34,935 nucleotides of DNA from the NCBI GenBank assembly GCA_963725415.1, contig CAVRZY010000189.1, forward strand, positions 1 to 34,935, written 5' to 3'. Under the pieces are notes generated by a model. The model was not told the DNA's origin, did not search any database, and saw only the letters and a list, made by a program, of their open reading frames with translations. Within the stretch, counting starts at the first letter, position 1; each line of letters opens with the position of its first letter. Position numbers and translations under genes: made by a program. Shown here piece by piece: positions 29,296-34,935 of the stretch. This DNA comes from CAVRZY01 sp963725415. Its GTDB lineage: Bacteria; Acidobacteriota; Terriglobia; Bryobacterales; Bryobacteraceae.

Positions 29296-30470
29296 GGCCG
29301 CCGGGTCGCGCTGAAATTCCTGCCCACAGAAGTATCTGGCGACAGACAGGCGCTGGAACGATTTCAGCGAGAAACCGGAGCCGCGTCGGCGCTGAATCAT
29401 CCCAATATCTGCACCATTCATGACATCGACGAGGCCGAGGGCCGCCCCTTCATCGCGATGGAGTTGCTGGAGGGGCGAACACTCAGGCGCCGCATCGCAG
29501 GCAAGCCGATGCCGACCGAAGAACTGCTCGAGCTGGCCATCCAGATCGCCGGTGCGCTGCGGGAAAGACTCTTTGGCCCCGCCGGCGCGCCACGCATCGA
29601 ATCCCTCGCCGTGCTGCCGCTCGCAAACCTCTCCCGCGATCCGGAGCAGGAGTACTTCGCCGACGAGATTACCGAGGAGTTGATCACCCAGCTTTCCCAG
29701 GTCAGGGCGCTGAAGGTGATCTCGCGCACTTCGGTCATGCGCTACAAAGAGGCCATAAAGCCGATGTCGGAGATTGGGCGCGAGCTGAAGGTAGACGCGG
29801 TGGTGGAAGGCTCGGTGCAGCAGTCGGGCGGCCGGGTGCGCATCACCGCGCAGTCGATTCACGCCGCCACCGACCGGAACCTGTGGGCCAGGAGTTACGA
29901 GCGCGACTTGAAGGATGTGCTGGCCTTGCAGGATGAAGTGGCGCGGGCCATCGCGGCGGAAGTCAGAATCGAACTCACTCCGCAGGAGCACAAACGCCTG
30001 AGCCGCACCCGTCCGATTAACCCGGAAGCTTATGAGGCCTACCTCAAGGGGCGCTTTTTCGCGGGCAGACCAAAGTGCAGGCAGAAGGGGATCGAATACC
30101 TCGAAGAGGCGGTCCGGAAAGACCCTGGGGATGCGCTGGCATGGGCTGTGCTGGCGGAGAGAGAGGGGATGATGTACTACGCGCAGGACCTACCCCTCAG
30201 CAACAAGGTCCTGACGGAGATCAAGAAGGCAATCGACCTGGACGATACGCTGGCCGAGGCGGTCGTCAATATCGGCGACCTGAAGTTCTACTGGAATTGG
30301 GACTGGGCCGGGGGCGAAGCGGAGTTCGGCCGCGCCGTGGAACTCGATCCCGGCTCTGCGGACGCCCAACAGCATTACGCTCTTTGTCTGTGGTTGCTGG
30401 GCCGCAAAGACGCGGGGCTGCGGCAGATGGAGCGCGCCCACCAACTCGATCCCCGCTCGCCTTCCTTCAA
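29296..30470 (+). CDS. Ser/Thr kinase-TPR regulator, N-terminus and most of the kinase domain missing
   Basis: An open frame without its own start. 29299-29565 encodes kinase N-lobe sequence: RRVALKFLPTEVSGDRQALE, ALNHPNICTIHDIDEAEGRP, FIAMELLEGRTLRRRIAGK. At about 29556-29590 it jumps in frame to RIESLAVLPLANLSRDPEQE with YFADEITEELITQLSQ, the segment that follows the membrane helix in acidobacterial kinases and in CadC/adenylate-cyclase-like regulators. The HRD catalytic loop, DFG motif and membrane helix are absent, so it could not be a kinase. The rest is TPR-like helical repeats (EYLEEAVRKDPGDALAWAVL, AEAEFGRAVELDPGSADAQQ-type, PRSPSFN). It then fuses in frame to a TonB-receptor end. Confidence 0.75.
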
Positions 30471-30600
30471 CATGAACGCCTTCAACCACGTGTTCTTCGG
30501 GTCGCCCAACACCAGCCCGATCAGTACCGCCTTCGGCCAGGTAACCAGCCAGACCGGATACCCGCGGCGGATTCAGTTGGGATTCAAGCTGCTGTTCTGA
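30471..30600 (+). CDS. C-terminal 42 residues of a TonB-dependent receptor
   Basis: The frame continues as NAFNHVFFGSPNTSPISTAF, then GQVTSQTGYPRRIQLGFKLL and F, stop. FN.FNH.NFG.PNT.P.S..FG..T.. and the ending RQIQ.G.KL.F are the hallmark C-terminus of the CarboxypepD_reg/TonB-dependent receptors abundant in Solibacter-type Acidobacteriota, with the barrel's terminal phenylalanine. It is joined in frame to unrelated TPR sequence at about 30466-30480, so the receptor's first thousand or so residues are missing. Confidence 0.75.
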
Positions 30601-30618
30601 TAGGCAGCACCAAATTCG

Positions 30619-30638
30619 GGGACAGACGGAACTGTCCC
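30619..30638. repeat. Palindrome GGGACAG-ACGGAA-CTGTCCC
   Basis: A 7-bp inverted repeat preceded by CACCAAATTCG. The phrase AAATTCGGGGACAG is typical of dispersed REP-like elements moved by RAYT transposases; no transposase is present here. It may also act as a barrier between the two convergent genes. Confidence 0.5.
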
Positions 30639-30660
30639 GCCGACGAGCTGATGCCGGCAC

Positions 30661-32049
30661 CTATGGCACTCGGTACTGGGCGTCCTTGGATGCGATTAAT
30701 CTGCCATCGACGTACAGGGAGAAGGTGGTCTTGCGATCCGTCGCCCCGAACGGCGAAATCTGGATGAATCCGCCGAACACAGCGAGGGAACTATTCGTTT
30801 GGCTGTCTACTACGAAGCGTGTGCCGCGCGTCAGCGTACCGGAGGTCTTCATTTGAGACATGGAACTGCCCTGCGTCGCCACGTTCGGCATCGGCAGGTA
30901 TTGGGTGCTGATCGCCCACGATGGGTCCATGCGTGACGCCGGCAAGATGTTGTTCGGGAGAGGATACATGAGGCCCGTCGGTGTCAGGGTGAGGAAATCC
31001 CACACTGCGACGAACTCTGTATTCGAGAAATCGCCCGCCCGTGCGGCAGGAGTGGGCACAATGACGGTAGCGTCCCATGTTCCCGCCTGCGGGTCGATGC
31101 TGATCAGCGTACTGCCCGCTTCGCCCGTGGCCAGCACTTGAAAGGGCTTGGCGTCGGGCTGAATGTCGAAGGCTACGCTAAATGCTCCGGCCAGTGGCAT
31201 CACCGAAAAGCTCGCCGGCGCCGCCATCGGAGTCATGTTGTAGGGCGGCTGAGACGGGTTGGTTGCCGGGTAGAGCCCGTCGATGGCGCCGGTAACGTTG
31301 GCGACGTTCGCGCCCGCCGCTAGGCCGATTTGTGTCACGTTGCTCTGCCAGGCTTTGGTGCGCAAATAGAGGCGGTCGGAAACCACCCCGGCCGGGGAGA
31401 CATTTAGCTGGTAGATGCCCGGAAAGCCAGGCGCTAGCCCGGCGAACAGGAGGTCAGCCTTCTTGTCGCCAACATACACTTCGACGTTGTCGGCAACGCG
31501 GTTAAAGGGTTCGATGGCGTTCCCTCCGCTTTGCGAAGAGGACGGGGCGGGGTTGGTGGGCCCCAGGCAGGCGGCATACAGAATGATCGGGTCATTGCCG
31601 ATTACATCCAGCGGATGAAAACCAGCATCGAAATACCACGCCTTGCCCTGCCCGCTGGAATCGCGCGTGTAAATGGCGGGCGCCGAGCGCTCCAGGCGCA
31701 CATAGTAGCGACTCGACGATCCGCCCGGCGCGGTCACGACCATTGCAGCATTCGAGATGGCGACGTCGAACGGAATGAGTGCATTCACCTGTCTCGAGGA
31801 AACGTACAGCAGCGGTGCGGCCTTTCCGTCGAACGTCACCGAAACGCCGTTCAGTTGAAGAGGCAGGGGCACGCTGGGGGCTAGGCCTTCGCTCTGGGCC
31901 AAGCCACTTCCGTAAATAGCCGCCCAACAGCCGGGAGCCAAAGCGCCGGAATACGATATGGCATTGACAACCGCGGTCACGGAAGGTTGTGCGCTAGCCA
32001 ATGCGGTCAGAAAGGGCAACGCTAGCACACGAAAGATTCGCAACAGCAT
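30661..32049 (-). CDS. Secreted TIGR03437-domain protein with TonB-receptor-like C-terminal segment
   Basis: 462 residues from ATG 32049 with a signal peptide (RIFRVLALPFLTALASAQ). Residues about 20-235 are a TIGR03437 domain: VTAVVNAISYSGALAPGCWA, PLLYVSSRQVNALIPFDV, ERSAPAIYTRDSSGQGKAW, FAGLAPGFPGIYQLNVS. This domain is a marker of Solibacter-type Acidobacteriota and is also at the end of the SBBP protein at 14680-17836. The later part contains VPTPAARAGDFSN and PLPNNILPASRMDPSWAIST, which recall the plug/hinge region of acidobacterial TonB receptors. The gene is intact; function unknown, probably a surface or secreted binding protein. Confidence 0.8.
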   Translation of the reverse strand: MLLRIFRVLALPFLTALASAQPSVTAVVNAISYSGALAPGCWAAIYGSGLAQSEGLAPSVPLPLQLNGVSVTFDGKAAPLLYVSSRQVNALIPFDVAISNAAMVVTAPGGSSSRYYVRLERSAPAIYTRDSSGQGKAWYFDAGFHPLDVIGNDPIILYAACLGPTNPAPSSSQSGGNAIEPFNRVADNVEVYVGDKKADLLFAGLAPGFPGIYQLNVSPAGVVSDRLYLRTKAWQSNVTQIGLAAGANVANVTGAIDGLYPATNPSQPPYNMTPMAAPASFSVMPLAGAFSVAFDIQPDAKPFQVLATGEAGSTLISIDPQAGTWDATVIVPTPAARAGDFSNTEFVAVWDFLTLTPTGLMYPLPNNILPASRMDPSWAISTQYLPMPNVATQGSSMSQMKTSGTLTRGTRFVVDSQTNSSLAVFGGFIQISPFGATDRKTTFSLYVDGRLIASKDAQYRVP

Positions 32050-32118
32050 ATTGGGTCTGCCCCCTCTCTCACATGTTAAATCTAATGAGGCTTGCAGAAC
32101 ACAGTGACAAATTCTGAT

Positions 32119-32235
32119 GTGGCGCAGGCACTCTTGCCTGCCGCGCCGAGACTCATCTCGGCGCTCGCGCGGGTTTTTCCACGCGGCTCAAGAGCCGACA
32201 TGAGTGTCGGCTCGGCAGGCTGAAGCCCGCGCCAC
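32119..32235. repeat. REPIN-like element: two inverted REP units
   Basis: Unit 1 (32119-32162, plus) is GTGGCGCAG with hairpins CAGGCA/TGCCTG (loop CTCT) and GCCGAGA/TCTCGGC (loop CTCA). Unit 2 (32194-32235, minus) begins GTGGCGC and holds GCCGACA/TGTCGGC with loop CTCA. The 31-nt spacer contains CGCG..CGCG. The rest of the 32050-32462 gap shows no gene that I can support. Confidence 0.85.
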
Positions 32236-32462
32236 CTCGGCAGCGTGTTATCACCCAATTACGCCAGCCTCAGTAATCCGAGTGCCTGAACTGTCAATGA
32301 GACCGGGCATGTTTGGGTATGATGAGACAAAGATCGGAAAGGTCGATCGGGATGGCAGTTGAGCGAAACTCCCGGCTGCCCTCGGGGTTAAGCCCTTGGG
32401 CAGGGTACACCTGTCCGGATGCGTGTGGACTGAAGCAGGCCTAGTCTGTTTCGGCTTTGAAC

Positions 32463-34038
32463 ATGGTGACATCCTTGATTTCCGCGCTTGTCCTGACAGC
32501 GGCCCTGGCTGGCGCAGGCACGGAAAAAACGTTCGTGCCTGTCTTTGAAAGTCGCGCCGACCTGACTCCCCAAAGCAGAATCGATGAACTGGTTTTCGAG
32601 CAAGTTGAAGCGGTTGGGCATTCAACCGGCGAATCTGTGTTCCGACGGGGTGTTTGTCCGGCGCGTGTATCTGGACGTCATCGGCACGCTGCCCACCCCC
32701 CAGGAGGCCTCGCAGTTCCTGATGGACCGGGATCCCGAACAAACGCCGCGCGTTGATCGATCGCCTGCTGGAGCGTGAGGAGTTTGCGGATTATTGGGCG
32801 ATGAAGTGGAGCGACCTGCTGCGGGTCAAGGCGGAGTTCCCCATCAACCTGTGGCCCAATGCGGCCCAGGCCTATCACCGCTGGATCCGGACTTCCATCC
32901 GGGAGAACAGGCCGTATGACCGGTTTGTTCGGGAGATGCTGACCCAGAACGGCAGCAATTTCCGCGTGCCCCCGGTCAACTTCTACCGCGCGGTGCAGAG
33001 CAAGGAACCGCAGGCTATTGCGCAAACCGTGGCCCTGACGTTCATGGGAACGCGGGCGGAGAACTGGCCGCAAGAGCGGCTGTCGGGCATGGCGGCCTTT
33101 TTCTCGCAGATCGGCTACAAGGAGACGGGGGAATGGAAGGAGGAGATCGTTTTCTTCGATCCGGGCAAGACCACGGCGCCGTCGACAGGCTGCGGTTTTT
33201 CCGGACGGAAACCGCGCACGGCTGGCCCCGGACCGGGATCCGCGGGAGGTCTTCGCCGATTGGCTGATTGCCCCGCAGAACCCCTGGTTCGCGCGCAACA
33301 TCGTCAACCGCGTCTGGTCCTGGCTGCTGGGGCGCGGCATTATTCATGAGCCGGACGACATCCGGCCGGACAATCCGCCGCGCAATCCCGAGCTGCTGGC
33401 CTTTCTGGAGCGGGAGTTGGTCGCGGCCCGCTACGACCTGAAGCACATCTACCGGCTTGATTCTGAACTCGAAGACCTACCAGCTTTCCTCCATTCCCAA
33501 GACCGAGCAATCCGGAGGGCGAGGCGCAATTTCGCGTACTATCCGCTGCGCCGGCTGGAAGCGGAGGTGCTGATCGACGCCCTGTGCCAGATCACCGGGA
33601 CGACGGAGAAATACACCAGCGCCATTCCGGAGCCGTTCACCTTCATTCCCGAAGGCCAGCGGTCGATCAGCCTGCCGGACGGCAGCATCACCAGTCCCTT
33701 CCTGGAATTGTTCGGACGTCCGCCGCGCGACACCGGTCTGGAATCGGAGCGCAACAATCGCCCCTCGGCCGCCCAACGGCTGCACCTGCTGAATTCGAGC
33801 CATGTCCAGCGCAAGATAGAAGCAGAGCCCGAAGTTTCAGTACCTGATCCGAAACGCGAAGAATCCGCAAGAGCTCGTAACCGGACTTTACCTGATGATT
33901 CTTTCGCGTTTCCCGACGGCAGAGGAGTTGAAGATCGTGGGGGCGTATTCCCAGTCCGGCCCCGCGAAAGGACGCGAGGCGGTGCTGGATCTGGCGTGGG
34001 CTTTGATCAACAGTGCGGAGTTTCTATACCGGCATTGA
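32463..34038 (+). CDS. DUF1549/DUF1553 (planctomycete-cytochrome-associated) protein, several frameshifts
   Basis: Start ATG 32463 with a signal peptide (VTSLISALVLTAALAGAG). The DUF1549 part reads RIDELVFEQ, then VFVRRVYLDVIGTLPTPQEA and ALIDRLLEREEFADYWAMKW, then AQTVALTFMGTRAENWPQER. The DUF1553 part reads FADWLIAPQNPWFARNIVNR, DDIRPDNPPRNPELLAFLER, RRLEAEVLIDALCQITGTTE, RPSAAQRLHLLNSSHVQRKI and LMILSRFPTAEELK. Frame changes are needed near 32603, 32743, 33180-33230, 33463, about 33515 and about 33823. With 525 or so residues it is shorter than many family members, which often have an N-terminal c-type cytochrome. DUF1549/1553 proteins are exported and paired with DUF1501 proteins, as here; their function is not established. 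Confidence 0.85.
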
Positions 34039-34052
34039 AGGGAGAGCAGGAC

Positions 34053-34392
34053 ATGAGCACGGAAAACGGCATGCCGATCTCCAGGCGTGAGGCGGCGCGA
34101 CGAGGGTTCTTCGGCGCAGCCGGGTTGCTGCTGGGCGATAGTCTGGGCCTTCCTCGCGTAGCCACGGCGCAATCGGTCAAGGCCAAGGCCAAGTCGGTCA
34201 TCCAGATTTGGATGTGGGGCGGCCCGTCGCATCTGGACACCTTCGATCCGAAACCGGAGGCGGGCAACGACTACTGCGGTCCACTGAACAATCCGATCCC
34301 GACCAACGTGAACGGGATCCGGATCGGCGAACTGCTTCCGCTACTGGCCAAGCAGGCCGACAAGTACTCCATCATCCGCAGCATGACCGCGT
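34053..34392 (+). CDS. DUF1501 protein, N-terminal 113 residues
   Basis: ATG 34053 lies 14 nt after the DUF1553 stop, with AGGGAG at 34039-34044, so the two form an operon. The opening SRREAARRGFFGAAGLLLGD is a twin-arginine signal (RR-x-FF). The DUF1501 start follows: SVIQIWMWGGPSHLDTFDPK, then NVNGIRIGELLPLLAKQADK and YSIIRSM. Family members have about 430 residues of a sulfatase/alkaline-phosphatase-like fold; here the sequence changes after SMT to unrelated A/T-rich DNA. A stop appears at once (34392-34394). Confidence 0.88.
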
Positions 34393-34400
34393 AAATGCGC
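34385..34400. other. Junction: Acidobacteriota-like DNA to CPR-like DNA
   Basis: The DUF1501 frame loses its family sequence after ATGAC at about 34388, and base composition turns A/T-rich within a few bases. The next gene runs on the other strand and belongs to a different kind of organism. 34395-34458 holds no gene. No mobile-element feature marks the point. Confidence 0.8.
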
Positions 34401-34458
34401 GATTTCATTCCGCAATTTTTGTATTCTTTTTTGGGCTTCGGTCTTTTGCATACCAAGT

Positions 34459-34927
34459 TTAATAATTTAAGTCTAGCTCTCGCTCTACGGCATTTGTTCC
34501 TTGTACGCAGGTACCTCCTCCGTTATTATATCCTTTGGAGACAATACTGGTAGAAATTGGTGAAGAAGAAGTTTTAGTAATAATAACCTTGGCGCAAGAT
34601 TGAAGCGTACTACCCATACCAGCAACAGTAAAAGTCCAGGGTGAAGAAGAGCCAACTATGGAAACAGAATTACCTAGACATTGGATTGTTGCAGGACCTG
34701 TTCCTCCAAAAAATGGCAGAACCTTTATCGTTATAAAGCGCGCATTCAGCTCCAGTGTCAGCGGCAAAAAAAGCATCATTAGTATCTTTAGCCGAAGTGC
34801 CAAACTTGATTTCTTTCAAAGCAATATTGGCAACGCCCGAAGCGATGGATAAAAGAATCGCGGAGAGTGTAACTGCAAAAAGTATTACGAAACCTTTATT
34901 CTTTTTTATTTTTTTAATAATTGTCAT
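34459..34927 (-). CDS. PilX/pilin-like membrane-anchored protein, frameshifted
   Basis: Start ATG 34927 on the minus strand, MTIIKKIKKNKGFVILFAVT and onward: a basic tail followed by one hydrophobic helix (residues about 12-35). GFVILFAV resembles the processed N-terminus of type IV pilin-like proteins. The conserved block FGTSAKDTNDAFFAADTGAECALY follows, with AA.D.GAECALYW-type wording common in Parcubacteria and other CPR genomes. One frame change near 34715 leads from KGSAIFW to PFFGGTGPATIQCLGNSVSI, and the protein ends ..NAVERELDLNY at 34461-34459. The total is about 156 residues. Cysteines in ECALY, IQCLG, QSCAK and TCVQG may form disulfides. Likely a minor pilin or surface protein. 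Confidence 0.75.
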
Positions 34928-34935
34928 TTTACACT

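Noticed and set aside
32512..32522. GGCGCAGGCAC as a further REP copy
   Set aside because: It lacks the second half of the stem and lies in the signal peptide of the DUF1549 gene; a chance match.

Overview
The window looks like a composite of DNA from at least three kinds of bacteria, not one continuous chromosome. Positions 1 to about 10,905 are A/T-rich and come from a Gram-negative (outer-membrane) bacterium, perhaps a candidate phylum of the FCB type (weak inference). This part carries housekeeping genes: the lepA tail, lepB, a MurG-like glycosyltransferase, hemW, a convergent esterase/OmpP1 pair, uvrA and the start of a Ser/Thr kinase. Its gaps hold an 85-nt palindromic repeat, GTAGGG-edged terminator hairpins and similar TTGACA promoters. 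Positions from about 10,905 to 34,392 are G/C-rich and carry marks of Acidobacteriota of the Solibacter/Bryobacter type: TIGR03437 domains, an SBBP-repeat protein, a TonB-receptor C-terminus, DUF1549/DUF1553/DUF1501 genes and GTGGCGCAG-type REP palindromes. Positions from about 34,393 to the end are A/T-rich again and carry a pilin-like protein of the style seen in CPR/Parcubacteria.

The G/C-rich part runs: metH without its 5' end; a decayed DUF4258/YgiT-type toxin-antitoxin pair; a long SBBP/BACON/TIGR03437 secreted protein; a HigB/HigA pair; a secreted SRPBCC-like protein; a CDP-alcohol phosphatidyltransferase overlapping a GtrA gene; a 1070-residue metallophosphoesterase-NACHT-FGE/C-type-lectin protein followed by the first 29 codons of an Avd-like gene; maeB; a UPF0173 hydrolase; an amidohydrolase; a secreted O-methyltransferase; a mosaic kinase/TPR/TonB open frame; a TIGR03437 protein; and a DUF1549/DUF1553 plus DUF1501 pair cut by the last junction.

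The most interesting item is at 20,672-24,045. A predicted innate-immunity-like NTPase ends in the fold used by diversity-generating retroelement (DGR) target proteins, and it is followed by a hairpin and an Avd-type accessory gene. This is the left half of a probable DGR cassette. The template repeat and reverse transcriptase are not in the window, because the sequence switches to the maeB upstream region inside avd.

Many genes in all three parts carry frameshifts, and most of those I could resolve are cured by removing one base. Several abrupt gene-to-gene switches also occur. Together these point to a lightly polished, chimeric long-read assembly, so broken genes here should not be read as biological pseudogenes without re-sequencing. 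I saw no tRNA, rRNA, CRISPR array, intact transposase or origin.
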